64,000 nucleotides of DNA. Source: VXNJ01 sp965249595 (GTDB lineage: Bacteria; Chloroflexota; UBA11872; VXNJ01). The translations under genes and the position numbers were made by a program. This document shows positions 1 to 8,747 of this stretch, piece after piece. The notes beneath the pieces are model-generated. The model saw only the letters and a list, made by a program, of their open reading frames with translations. It searched no databases and was not told the DNA's origin. Each line of letters starts with the position of its first letter. Position 1 is the stretch's first letter. Location of the stretch: assembly GCA_965249595.1 (NCBI GenBank), contig OZ252242.1, positions 186,001-250,000 of the forward strand, given 5' to 3'.

Positions 1-590
1 TCGTCCGCTTCGCCGTAATTACAAGCGCAATTACGGCATTCGTGTTTGCCATGAGTCTGCTTTTCGAAATGGGCATTACCGCCAACGGATTGACGGTATA
101 TCGCGGCGGGCCGGTCGACTTCGCTGAGGGGCAAGCTGTGATCAGTCGTCGCATCGGGCCGCTATTTAAGCTGGCGATTTCATGGCTGCTGCTGGCGGCG
201 GCGTTGATAGGAGTGATCGTCGGGCTGACGATCGTCCACCCGGCTCTTGGAATCCTTGCTTCGGTTGCCGGCGCCGGCGTCTATTTTGCTTACCTGGGCG
301 CGACGTTTTACATCCTGCCGCTGATGGCCGACACCGATTTCGGATTTAGGGATTTGCTGCGTGAGTCCGCAAGTCTGGCCCGTGCCAGCAGTTCGGAGAT
401 AGTCATCTACTGGATACTGACGATCGCCCTGACCGTGGTCACCTCGCTGATATCGTCTGATCGCGAATTGTTCTCCGCGGTGGCGATGGCGGTTTCCGCC
501 CTGGCTTCGGCCATGATCCTGTCATATCTCGCAGTGTTGCGCTGCGTGATCTACGAAAACGCTCTCAACCGTTTTGGCGACGCCGACTAA
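1..590 (+). CDS. Integral membrane protein, 5' truncated by window edge
   Basis: The reading frame is open from the first bases of the window, so the true start lies upstream. The visible part, from the GTG at 42, is 182 residues with hydrophobic stretches at about 42-65, 68-95, 118-137 and 143-168, so it is a polytopic membrane protein. No catalytic motif is visible and I do not recognise the family. It ends in a soluble tail. Its last 26 bases overlap the end of the convergent RibD-C gene on the other strand. Confidence 0.7.
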   Translation, partial: VRFAVITSAITAFVFAMSLLFEMGITANGLTVYRGGPVDFAEGQAVISRRIGPLFKLAISWLLLAAALIGVIVGLTIVHPALGILASVAGAGVYFAYLGATFYILPLMADTDFGFRDLLRESASLARASSSEIVIYWILTIALTVVTSLISSDRELFSAVAMAVSALASAMILSYLAVLRCVIYENALNRFGDAD

Positions 591-1341
591 GGTCGATCTT
601 CTCGCGACCAACCCGGTAACGCAGAAAGACCTCGCTGCCGGCATTAAGGACCGAAACCAGCGTCAATTTGGGAACCGTGGCCGGTTCAAACGGCGTCGCC
701 CCACCGAGCAATCGCAGGGCATCACGATCGCCGAGCAGGCAGGGGGCGATCGTGATTAACAGTTCATCGAGCAAATCCTGCTCGACCAATGAACGCAACA
801 GAGTTGGGCCGCCTTCACAGAGCACCCGCGTCACGCCGGACTCAACGGCCAAACGCTCTATCACCGACCGCACATCGACTTGATCGGAATCGAATCGCCA
901 GACCTTGCAGTCAGACGCAACCCGGTGGGGCAGTTTCGCCTTGGTAGGCACGCAGACCAGCGCTCGTGTTCCAGATTGCGAACCGGTAACTAGGTCCGAC
1001 TGCGGATCTATCGCCCCGCTGTTAGATAGCGTCACTACCAGCGGCATGGAGCGACCGCGTTTGGCCAATGCGGCTCTAATTGCAGGGTTCGCCAAATCCC
1101 GCTGCGGAGATATTTCAAGCGTGCGGGCACCGCGCAGAATTGCATCGAAGTGGATGCGCAGCCGCCTAAATGTTCGGCGGTCGGCGGGCCCTGAGAAATG
1201 TCGGTAGGCCGATCCCGGTTTGCGCGCCGAACCGTCGGCGGTAATAACAAAATTGGCCGCTACGAATGGGCGGTCGACGGTCCCGGCAGGGAAAACCGCA
1301 TCGTCATAGAGGCCCGGGGGGTCAAATGGTGAATTTTTCAT
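565..1341 (-). CDS. RibD C-terminal (DHFR-like) reductase domain protein
   Basis: Stand-alone reductase of the RibD_C/dihydrofolate-reductase fold. Seen: an N-terminal strand containing RPFVAANFVITADGSA, a central region with FDAILRGARTL, and the C-terminal VLCEGGPTLLRSL motif typical of 5-amino-6-(5-phosphoribosylamino)uracil reductases. There is no deaminase domain, unlike the full RibD at 20177-21304. I chose the ATG at 1341 over a TTG five codons upstream. Family members reduce a pteridine- or pyrimidine-like substrate with NADPH. Whether this one serves riboflavin synthesis or another pathway is unknown, because it is distant from the rib operon and flanked by unrelated genes. Confidence 0.85.
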   Translation of the reverse strand: MKNSPFDPPGLYDDAVFPAGTVDRPFVAANFVITADGSARKPGSAYRHFSGPADRRTFRRLRIHFDAILRGARTLEISPQRDLANPAIRAALAKRGRSMPLVVTLSNSGAIDPQSDLVTGSQSGTRALVCVPTKAKLPHRVASDCKVWRFDSDQVDVRSVIERLAVESGVTRVLCEGGPTLLRSLVEQDLLDELLITIAPCLLGDRDALRLLGGATPFEPATVPKLTLVSVLNAGSEVFLRYRVGREKIDLSRRRQNG

Positions 1342-1419
1342 GTCACCGGTTCCCAACCGGCCAAAGGCAAAGCCTGCGTCGCTGCAAAATCGTCAAATGG
1401 AAGTTAGCACCCAACCCCA

Positions 1420-3438
1420 ATGTCTAACCGATTAGCCAGGGCGGCAAGCCTCTACCTTCGCCAGCACGCCGAAAACCCGGTTGATTGGTACGAATGGGGG
1501 CCGGCCGCATTCGCAGCGGCGCGAGAGCGCGATAAGCCAATCTTTTTGAGCGTGGGGTATTCGGCCTGTCACTGGTGCCACGTAATGGCCCACGAATCGT
1601 TTGAAGATCCGGCCCTGGCCGAGCAGCTCAACGCCGAATTTGTGGCCATCAAGGTCGATCGCGAAGAGCGCCCGGACGTCGATTCGATCTACATGAATGC
1701 GGTGGTCGCAATTTCCGGCCAAGGCGGTTGGCCGATGAGCGTGTTTCTAACACCGGAGGGCGAACCATTCTTCGGCGGAACCTATTTCCCGCCGCAGCCG
1801 CGCTACGGGATGCCCTCGTTCTCAATCGTTTTGGAGCAAATTTCTCATGCCTGGAGCGAACGCCGCGCCGAAGTTGACGAGTCGGCGCAAAAGCTGATCG
1901 ATCGGCTGGCGCAATTTGAACAGATCGGCGGCAGTGATCTGCCTTCCGACTTGTTGGCGCGAGCAGCCGCTGCGGCTGCCGAAGGGTTCGATTTCGAAAA
2001 CGGCGGCTGGGGCGATAGCCCCAAGTTTCCGATGGCCATGACGATTGATTTTCTGCTCGGTCACCACGCTCAAAGCGGCGTCGAAGGGTCCTTGAAAACC
2101 GCCTGCCGCTCACTCGATTGCATGGCAGCGGGCGGCATCTTCGATCATCTGCGCGGCGGATTCCACCGTTATTCGGTCGATTCGGTCTGGCTGGTTCCGC
2201 ATTTTGAAAAGATGCTCTACGACAACGCCCAATTGGCCAACTGTTACCTGCACGCTTGGCAGGTCTGCGAACACCCTCGCTACCTGGAGACCCTAAAAGC
2301 CACCCTCGATTACGTCTTGGCCGAGATGACCGGTCCCGACGGTTGGTTTTACGCCGCTCAGGACGCCGATTCGGAGGGCGTCGAGGGCAAATACTACGTC
2401 TGGGACCTAGATGAGATCGAAGCGCTGTTGGGCGACGACGCCAAGGCCTTCTGTCGCTACTATGACGTCACTTTAGGCGGCAACTTTGAAGGCCGCAACA
2501 TCTTGCACGAGCCGACTCCGGAGGGAATCGCCGCCGCCCTTGGCCGCGGCGAGGATGGCGAACTGGATCGACTGCTGCGGCGTTCGCGGAGCGTCCTGCT
2601 TGCCGCCCGCGCGAAGCGAATAGCTCCGGCCACCGACAAAAAGGCCGTCACGTCCTGGAATGCCCTGATGTTGGCCAGCTTCGCAGAAGCCGGGGCCGTG
2701 TTGGGCGACCCCGGCTACCTGGGTGCCGCCCAGCGAAATGCCCGGTTCCTGCTAGAGCAGCTGCGCTCGCCGGCCGGACTTTCCCATTCATGGGCCATCG
2801 GACGTGCCAGCGGAATCGGGTTTCTGGAGGACTACGCCGCTTTGGCCGACGCCCTGCTGACCCTCTATGAAAGTGATTTCGACAAGGGTTGGTACGATGT
2901 CGCGTTGGAACTGGCCACCGAGATGATCGAGCTATTCGCTACAGACGACGGAACGTTGAGCGATACGCGCTCTGACCAAACTGATCTGATAATTCGACCA
3001 CGGCGCCGCGAAGACAACGCAACACCGTCGGGGGCCGCCCTGGCAGTGCGCGTGATGCTGCGGATTTGGTCTTTTACGGCGGATGAAAAATGGCGGGAGC
3101 GGGCTATCGCGGCGATTCCCGGGTTGGGCGACACCTTCATCCGACACGGCACCGCCTTTTCCAAATGGCTCCAAGCACTAGGGTGGCTCGAACCATCATC
3201 CCAGCAGGTAGCGATTGTTGGCGATCCGGAGGGTAGCCGCACCAAGGAGCTGGTGGCGACCGTGCGCGCCAACTGGCGCGCCGACCGCGTCCTGGCCGTC
3301 GGCCGCGATCCGGAGATTCCACTGCTGTCCGGCCGCAGCCGGGTAGAGGGGATGCCGACGGCTTACGTTTGCCACAAATTCGTCTGCCAGCAGCCGACAA
3401 CCGATCCCGACAGCTTGTCGGCGCTGCTCGGCAATTGA
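1420..3438 (+). CDS. YyaL/SPATA20-type thioredoxin-domain protein (DUF255)
   Basis: A 672-residue cytoplasmic protein of the YyaL/spermatogenesis-associated protein 20 family. The N-terminal thioredoxin-like domain has the family opening (LARAASLYLRQHAENPVDWY) and a CHWC motif at residues 50-53 in place of the thioredoxin CGPC. The rest is an alpha/alpha-barrel resembling glycosidase and N-acyl-glucosamine epimerase folds, with conserved stretches such as HFEKMLYDNAQL and QDADSEGVEGKYYVW. Length is normal for the family. The biochemical role of the family is poorly defined. The gene appears monocistronic and diverges from the RibD-C gene. Confidence 0.93.
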   Translation: MSNRLARAASLYLRQHAENPVDWYEWGPAAFAAARERDKPIFLSVGYSACHWCHVMAHESFEDPALAEQLNAEFVAIKVDREERPDVDSIYMNAVVAISGQGGWPMSVFLTPEGEPFFGGTYFPPQPRYGMPSFSIVLEQISHAWSERRAEVDESAQKLIDRLAQFEQIGGSDLPSDLLARAAAAAAEGFDFENGGWGDSPKFPMAMTIDFLLGHHAQSGVEGSLKTACRSLDCMAAGGIFDHLRGGFHRYSVDSVWLVPHFEKMLYDNAQLANCYLHAWQVCEHPRYLETLKATLDYVLAEMTGPDGWFYAAQDADSEGVEGKYYVWDLDEIEALLGDDAKAFCRYYDVTLGGNFEGRNILHEPTPEGIAAALGRGEDGELDRLLRRSRSVLLAARAKRIAPATDKKAVTSWNALMLASFAEAGAVLGDPGYLGAAQRNARFLLEQLRSPAGLSHSWAIGRASGIGFLEDYAALADALLTLYESDFDKGWYDVALELATEMIELFATDDGTLSDTRSDQTDLIIRPRRREDNATPSGAALAVRVMLRIWSFTADEKWRERAIAAIPGLGDTFIRHGTAFSKWLQALGWLEPSSQQVAIVGDPEGSRTKELVATVRANWRADRVLAVGRDPEIPLLSGRSRVEGMPTAYVCHKFVCQQPTTDPDSLSALLGN

Positions 3439-3682
3439 ACCGGCCGGAAACGTAAATCTGATCAGACCGCAGTTCTTTAAGGGCATCCGATGCACTCAGC
3501 CTGCCGACGGCTCCGCGCCAAGGACCGTTCGCCAACCCGGAATCAGCAACAATTTCCGGCCCAATTTAATCCGTTGGTGGCCAATTGAGGCAATGCCCTT
3601 CGGGGCAATGGCTCCGGGACCCGGGATATGAACTCGAACCAGAGACCGGGCCGGCTTCCGGGTCAATAGCCCCTTCGCCCGG

Positions 3683-4447
3683 CTAACTTCGAGCCCGGCG
3701 GGAGGCTTGAATTGAGTGCTTAAGAGTTGCCAGTTCGGCTGCCGAAAGATGCCGCCACTCGCCAACCGCCAGTCCGCCAATGGTCAGGCCGGCGAATTCG
3801 ATCCGGCGCAATCGAGAGGCCCGCTGCCCGCAAGCCTCGAGCATGCGTCGTATTTGGCGATTGCGACCTTCGCGCAGGACCATATCCAAAACCATTCGAC
3901 CGGGTTCGCGCGAATGGACCTTGACTTCGGCCGGCAGGGTGCGGCGATCGCCAATGGATATACCGGTCCGCAGGCGGTATATGTCCGACGGCAGCAATCG
4001 CCCGGGCACGGTGACCAAATAGCGACGCCGGTGACCGTACCGGGGGTGGGTGAGCAGATTTGTCAATTGCCCATCGTTGGTCAGCAGCACCAGTCCTTCG
4101 GATTGCCGATCAAGGCGACCGATCGGATACAACCGACTATCTGCCCCGACCAGATCACAAACGGTCTCCCGGCCGCGCTCATCCGAGGCGGTGGTTATCA
4201 CGCCACGCGGTTTATGAAGTTTTATGTAAATTGACTCCGGATCGTCCGACCGCACCAATCGCCCATCCAGTTCGATCCGATCAACACCGGGGGAAATATT
4301 CCGACCGGTGGCCACGACCTGGCCGTTGACCCGGACGCGACCATCGCTTATCGCCCGCTCCATGGCGCGCCGCGAACCGCATCCACGCCGCGCCAGGTAC
4401 ACATGCAGGCGAACCGGCGCGGTCGAATCGTCAGGGCTTGGCGGCAT
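3683..4447 (-). CDS. rRNA pseudouridine synthase, RsuA/RluB family
   Basis: Isomerises a uridine in rRNA to pseudouridine. The 254-residue protein has an S4 RNA-binding domain at about 13-70 (HVYLARRGCGSRRAMERAI, GRVRVNG) followed by the RsuA-type catalytic domain. The catalytic Asp is D113 in GRLDRQSEGL, and LLTNDGQLTNLLTHP and EGRNRQIRRM are also present. Target specificity (RsuA versus RluB/E/F) cannot be read from sequence. It runs divergently from the amidase at 4506. Confidence 0.93.
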   Translation of the reverse strand: MPPSPDDSTAPVRLHVYLARRGCGSRRAMERAISDGRVRVNGQVVATGRNISPGVDRIELDGRLVRSDDPESIYIKLHKPRGVITTASDERGRETVCDLVGADSRLYPIGRLDRQSEGLVLLTNDGQLTNLLTHPRYGHRRRYLVTVPGRLLPSDIYRLRTGISIGDRRTLPAEVKVHSREPGRMVLDMVLREGRNRQIRRMLEACGQRASRLRRIEFAGLTIGGLAVGEWRHLSAAELATLKHSIQASRRARS

Positions 4448-4505
4448 GATCAGCGCACGGTTCGATTTTTAGAATAGCCATACCTTGTTTTATGGACGGT
4501 TGCCA

Positions 4506-5891
4506 ATGACCGACCCAATTCTGCTTGCCGGTGTTGCCGAACAGCTGGACCTGCTCCGACGCCGGATAATCTCGCCGCTCGAATTGATTCGGCTGCATTT
4601 GCAGCAGATTGAACGCCAGGAGATATTCGCCACCGCCTGGCTGGAGGTTTTCGCCGAGCAGGCACTCCAGCAAGCCGGTGCCCTGACTGAAGACGACCTC
4701 GCCCGTCCGCTGGCGGGAATACCAATTGCCTGCAAGGACCTTTTCGACATCGCCGGAATGGTCACCACGGCGGCCAGCCCATCGCGGGTCAACGATCCCC
4801 CAGCCGTCACCGACAGTGAGGTTGTCAAGCGCCTCAGGGATGCCGGCGCCATCCTCCTCGGCAAGACCGTTTTGCACGAATTTGCATTGGGAGCAACGGG
4901 TGTGAATCCGCATTTTGGAACTCCACCCAACCCTTGGCGCACCGACCGTTTGCCGGGCGGCTCATCGTCGGGCTCAGCCGTTGCGGTGGCTATCGGTGCT
5001 GCCCCGCTTGCGCTGGGTTCTGATACCGGCGGCTCGATACGGGTACCTTCCGCACATTGCGGCCTGAGCGGGATAAAGCCCAGCTACGGGTTCGTCTCCA
5101 AGCGCGGCGTGTTCGAGCTTTCGCTGAGCATGGATCATGCCGGCCCGATGGGCCGCTCAGCACGCGATTGCGCGATCGCCCTGGACGTGATCGCCGGTTA
5201 TGACCCCCTCGATCCATACTGTTCACCGCGGTGCCGGCCGCGCACCCAGGATGGGCTTGACGCCGGGATTTCAGGGTGGAAGATCGCCGTTCCGACCGAC
5301 GACCACTTCGGAGATTTGGAGAGTGACGTGCAGGACGCGGTCGCCTCAGCAATTGGCGAACTTGAACGTCTCGGCGCCTCAATCACCCCGGTATCAATCC
5401 CTTGGGCGGCCGAAGCGTTCGCCAACAACGCCCGGATGGTTCCGGCCGAAGCGGCCCGAACCCACCGCCAGCTGCTAAGTGATCCGGCGCTGGTCGAAGC
5501 GGTGTCGCCGGATTCGCGGACCCGACTGCTGGCGGGACTGAAGACTTTGGCAATCGATTACCAGGACTGGCTCGACTGCCGGGCCCGGGTAACCCGCCAC
5601 GCCGAAGAGTTGTTGACCGAATTCGATCTGCTTCTCTCTCCCACCTGCCACCGCACCGCCGGTCCGCTGGCGGGCGCCGACACCCTTTCCTACCTGCGGA
5701 TCATGGCCTTTACCGGGATATTCGACCAGACCGGCCAACCATCGATTTCAGTTCCCTGTGGGTTCGATCGGCAAGGGCTGCCGATAGGGCTGATGCTCAC
5801 CGGCCGCCGTTGGCGCGACGATGCCGTTTTGACGGCTGCCCACGCTTACCAGAAAGCAACCGTCTGGCACCAGCAGCATCCGCCGATCTAG
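4506..5891 (+). CDS. Amidase-signature family amidase (first of a tandem pair)
   Basis: Cytoplasmic amidohydrolase of the amidase-signature family, about 461 residues from ATG 4506. A TTG seven codons upstream is the alternative start. The Ser-cisSer-Lys triad is intact: K77 in GIPIACKDLFD, S153 in the GGSSSGSA loop, and nucleophile S177 in DTGGSIRVP. These enzymes hydrolyse carboxamides, and GatA belongs to the same family. With no gatB or gatC next to it, a catabolic amidase is more likely than a tRNA amidotransferase. It is followed 25 bases later by a second, divergent amidase and probably shares its transcript. Confidence 0.92.
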   Translation: MTDPILLAGVAEQLDLLRRRIISPLELIRLHLQQIERQEIFATAWLEVFAEQALQQAGALTEDDLARPLAGIPIACKDLFDIAGMVTTAASPSRVNDPPAVTDSEVVKRLRDAGAILLGKTVLHEFALGATGVNPHFGTPPNPWRTDRLPGGSSSGSAVAVAIGAAPLALGSDTGGSIRVPSAHCGLSGIKPSYGFVSKRGVFELSLSMDHAGPMGRSARDCAIALDVIAGYDPLDPYCSPRCRPRTQDGLDAGISGWKIAVPTDDHFGDLESDVQDAVASAIGELERLGASITPVSIPWAAEAFANNARMVPAEAARTHRQLLSDPALVEAVSPDSRTRLLAGLKTLAIDYQDWLDCRARVTRHAEELLTEFDLLLSPTCHRTAGPLAGADTLSYLRIMAFTGIFDQTGQPSISVPCGFDRQGLPIGLMLTGRRWRDDAVLTAAHAYQKATVWHQQHPPI

Positions 5892-5900
5892 GCGGCGATC

Positions 5901-5919
5901 GGGAGGGCTAGCCACCATT
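5901..5919 (+). promoter_or_regulatory. Ribosome binding site plus ATT start of second amidase
   Basis: GGGAGG at 5901-5906, a 10-base spacer, then ATT at 5917. It decides the start, since all canonical start codons upstream of 5959 are absent and the protein family needs the extra 14 residues. Confidence 0.6.
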
Positions 5920-7317
5920 AAAGACCTTTACTACCTGGGCGCGGAGCGGGCGTCGCGGATGATCCGCAACGGACAAATATCATCCGTTGAGTTGATCCGT
6001 TCCTGCATTGAGCGCTACGAGGAATTGCCTGCCCATCAGGGCGCATTCTTGGAACTGCGGACCGAGGCCGCCCTGGCCGAGGCCGCCCAGCGCGACGCGG
6101 TAGTGGCGGCCGGCGCCACCCTCGGCCCGCTGCACGGCATCCCCATCGTGTGTAAGGACAACCACGACATGGCCGGGCGGGCCTACAGCGGCGGCTCGAC
6201 CATATTGACCAAATTGCCGGCGTTGAAAAACTCGGGTCCGATCGATGCGCTGTTGGATGCCGGAGCGGTGATCTTGGGGTTTACCGCGATGCACGAACTC
6301 GGATTTGGCGCGTCCAGCATCAATCAACATTTCGGAACCCCGGCCAATCCCTGGGACCCAGATCGCGTGCCGGGCGGTTCTTCCGGCGGCACCGGGGTGG
6401 CGGTGGCCGCCGGCATGGCCCTCGGCGGAACCGGCTCCGACGCCGGCGGGTCAGTTCGAACTCCCGCCGCCCACTGCGGGATTTGCGGCCATAAACCAAC
6501 GTTTGGTCTGATTCCAAAAAACGGTGTTCTCGCGCTGACGCCGGCGCAGGGCGTGGTCGGGCCGCTGGCGCGCTCGGCGCGCGATTGCGCGGTCATGACG
6601 ACTGCCCTGGCCCGCCATGACCGGCGTGACAACTTCTCGGTGGACGTGGGGCGGCGCGATTACGCGGCCGGGATCGGAATCGGCGTATCCGGTCGACGGT
6701 TGGCCGTGCCGACCGAGCATTTCTACGACGATCTGCCGGCCGCGATCACCAACAACATCAACCGGTCGATTGCGGTGTGGCGGTCACTGGGAGCGGAGAT
6801 CCATTACGTGAAAGTACCCTGGGCGGCTGGTGCGGTCGAACCCAATCGCCAAATTACGGCGATCGAGGCGCCGCACCAGCTGGCCGAAATCATGGCCGAT
6901 CGGGATCGCTTTTCAGTCTTGGCCGACGACGTGCAGCGACGTTTGCTCGAATCGGCCAACGAGCCGGCCCGGCGGTTGCTCCAATTGGCCGAAAACATGC
7001 GCCAGATAACGGCTCAGGCGGAAGAATTCTTCCGCCAATTCGATGCAATGATCACCCCCACCAACTACACCACAGCGGGGCGCATCGACAACCCGAACCT
7101 TATTGACGAATACCTGAGAATGGATGCCGTTCCCGGGGTTTTTAACGCCACCCATCAACCGTCGCTGGCAATCCCGAACGGATTTGACGAGCAGGGGTTG
7201 CCAACCAGCGTGATGATCTCCGGCCCCAAGTTCTCCGACGCCATGCTGTTTAGGATCGCCCACGCCTTCCAGCGTGAGACCGATTTCCACACCCGGATTC
7301 CGACCGCCGTTCGATGA
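5917..7317 (+). CDS. Amidase-signature family amidase (second of pair), probable AUU start
   Basis: Paralogue of the preceding amidase, about 466 residues. The triad is intact: Lys in GIPIVCKDNHD, Ser loop GGSSGGTG and nucleophile in DAGGSVRTP. The first ATG (5959) falls inside the conserved N-terminal helix (LYYLGAERASRMIRNGQISS), so it cannot be the real start. The frame upstream contains no ATG, GTG or TTG, but an ATT at 5917 lies 10 bases after a GGGAGG at 5901-5906, so I place the start there. Substrate is unknown. The two enzymes differ enough to suggest distinct amides rather than a recent duplication. Confidence 0.88.
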   Translation: MKDLYYLGAERASRMIRNGQISSVELIRSCIERYEELPAHQGAFLELRTEAALAEAAQRDAVVAAGATLGPLHGIPIVCKDNHDMAGRAYSGGSTILTKLPALKNSGPIDALLDAGAVILGFTAMHELGFGASSINQHFGTPANPWDPDRVPGGSSGGTGVAVAAGMALGGTGSDAGGSVRTPAAHCGICGHKPTFGLIPKNGVLALTPAQGVVGPLARSARDCAVMTTALARHDRRDNFSVDVGRRDYAAGIGIGVSGRRLAVPTEHFYDDLPAAITNNINRSIAVWRSLGAEIHYVKVPWAAGAVEPNRQITAIEAPHQLAEIMADRDRFSVLADDVQRRLLESANEPARRLLQLAENMRQITAQAEEFFRQFDAMITPTNYTTAGRIDNPNLIDEYLRMDAVPGVFNATHQPSLAIPNGFDEQGLPTSVMISGPKFSDAMLFRIAHAFQRETDFHTRIPTAVR

Positions 7318-7396
7318 CAAGCGCAATCCGGGTCGCAAATCGCCATAAGTGGTGCAAAAATCTAATAGCAATAGAGCAGGTAAGGGTCGGTCTGCA

Positions 7397-7777
7397 ATGA
7401 GTCGCAAACCCGATTGGGAACGCGAGGTTCGCGAGATATTACGCCGCGGTCAACACGATGGCCGGAATGATTCGCCAAACGTTTTTTCGCGCCTCGGAAA
7501 ATTTATCAATGACCGCTTTTCGTCACCGCGCGAGCTGGCCACCACCGGCGCGGTGATACTGGCGGCCTCGTTGTTGCTGGCAATATTTCCGGTCCTGCGG
7601 CTCATCGTTCCATTTAGCGGCACGCTGGCCGTGCTCCTGCTTTTTGCCGCCTACGTCGGCAGCATGCGCAAGCGCACCCGTCCACGCCCCCGCAAGGGAG
7701 GGAAGATCTGGCGCGGGCGGGTCGTTGACGATCGCCCCCAACGCGGCAGTTTCTTTGACCGCTGGCGGCGAAATTGA
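7397..7777 (+). CDS. Small basic membrane protein of unknown function
   Basis: From ATG 7397 (a start at 7349 is also open) this gives about 126 residues. There is a charged N-terminus, two hydrophobic segments in the middle (TGAVILAASLLLAIFPVLRLIV and GTLAVLLLFAAYVGSM), then a strongly basic tail rich in Arg, Lys and Pro. The architecture suggests a small two-helix membrane protein with a cytoplasmic nucleic-acid- or lipid-facing tail. No family was recognised. Its stop overlaps the TTG start of the YhaM-like gene (TTGA), so the two are probably translationally coupled. Confidence 0.75.
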   Translation: MSRKPDWEREVREILRRGQHDGRNDSPNVFSRLGKFINDRFSSPRELATTGAVILAASLLLAIFPVLRLIVPFSGTLAVLLLFAAYVGSMRKRTRPRPRKGGKIWRGRVVDDRPQRGSFFDRWRRN

Positions 7778-8739
7778 ATCGCCCGGCGCTGCGCGTCTCG
7801 GACATCATTGCCGGCGGTCGCGTCGAAGGCGTGCTGCTGCTCACCGCCGGCGAACGGCGCACCGACCGCAATGGCAATGATTACTGGCAGGGCACATTCA
7901 AGGGGATCGACCAGCAAACGGTCGTAGGTCGCTATTTCCGCCCGCCGCCGGAAGCGTTTGACCTTGCGGTCGGCGAACCGTTGCTGGTCGGCGCCGGCGC
8001 CGACACGTTCCGTGACCAGCTCAACTTGAAAATTACCTCCCTGCAACCGGTTGACGACCCGAATTTGCGCGATGAATTCGTTCAGGCATCGCGCCACGAT
8101 CGCGATTCGATGGTCGACGATCTCAAGAATTTCCTCGACGCAATCGAGGACCCGCAGATTGGGGCCATTGTGGCCGCGGTTTTGGCCCGCCAAGAAGTTG
8201 CCGGCGGGGTCCGCGATTGGCCCGCGGCGAAGATTCGCCATCACTCCTACGTCGGCGGCCTTATCGAACACGCACTGGAAATGCTCGAGCTGGCGCAGAC
8301 CCTCTGCGACGTCTACCCCGGGCTTCGGCGCGACCTTGTCTATGCCGGCTGCATATTGCACGATCTGGGCAAATTGGTCGAGCTTGCACCGCAGGGGGCC
8401 GAGTTCGTTTACTCGGCCGAAGGATCCTTGGTGGGCCACATTGCGATCGCCGACCGATGGGTGGCCGAAGCCTGCGCTGAAGCCGGCGCCGCGCCCGAAC
8501 TGACCATCCAATTGCGACATCTGGTTTTGTCACACCACGGCGAACGGGCGAACGGGGCGCCGGTCGAGCCGGCCACCGCCGAAGCGATGGCCCTGCATCT
8601 GCTCGACTACCTCTCATCACAAATGCGATCGGCCACCGATGCGTCTGATGAAGCGGGGCTGGTGGCTGATGCCGACGGGATGTCGCGCAAGCAGGATTGG
8701 CGGTTTAAGCGCTACTGGTTCTCCAAACCTGGGACTTGA
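7774..8739 (+). CDS. YhaM-like 3'-5' exoribonuclease (OB fold plus HD domain)
   Basis: A 321-residue protein with an N-terminal OB-type nucleic-acid-binding domain (residues ~5-95, with GNDYWQGTFKGID) and an HD phosphohydrolase domain (~150-300). The metal-binding residues are visible in HHSYVGGLIEHALEML, CILHDLGKLVEL and LRHLVLSHHG. This matches Bacillus YhaM, a Mn-dependent 3'-5' exonuclease in RNA turnover. The start is a TTG overlapping the upstream stop as TTGA. Confidence 0.9.
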   Translation: MNRPALRVSDIIAGGRVEGVLLLTAGERRTDRNGNDYWQGTFKGIDQQTVVGRYFRPPPEAFDLAVGEPLLVGAGADTFRDQLNLKITSLQPVDDPNLRDEFVQASRHDRDSMVDDLKNFLDAIEDPQIGAIVAAVLARQEVAGGVRDWPAAKIRHHSYVGGLIEHALEMLELAQTLCDVYPGLRRDLVYAGCILHDLGKLVELAPQGAEFVYSAEGSLVGHIAIADRWVAEACAEAGAAPELTIQLRHLVLSHHGERANGAPVEPATAEAMALHLLDYLSSQMRSATDASDEAGLVADADGMSRKQDWRFKRYWFSKPGT

Positions 8740-8747
8740 CCTTAACG

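Noticed and set aside
3496..3780. A 94-codon minus-strand frame after the pseudouridine synthase, with a C-terminal stretch (QRIKLGRKLLLIPG) that looks like the end of a LysM repeat
   Set aside because: It overlaps the neighbouring gene, has no usable start outside it and is too short to be a LysM domain. At best a remnant.
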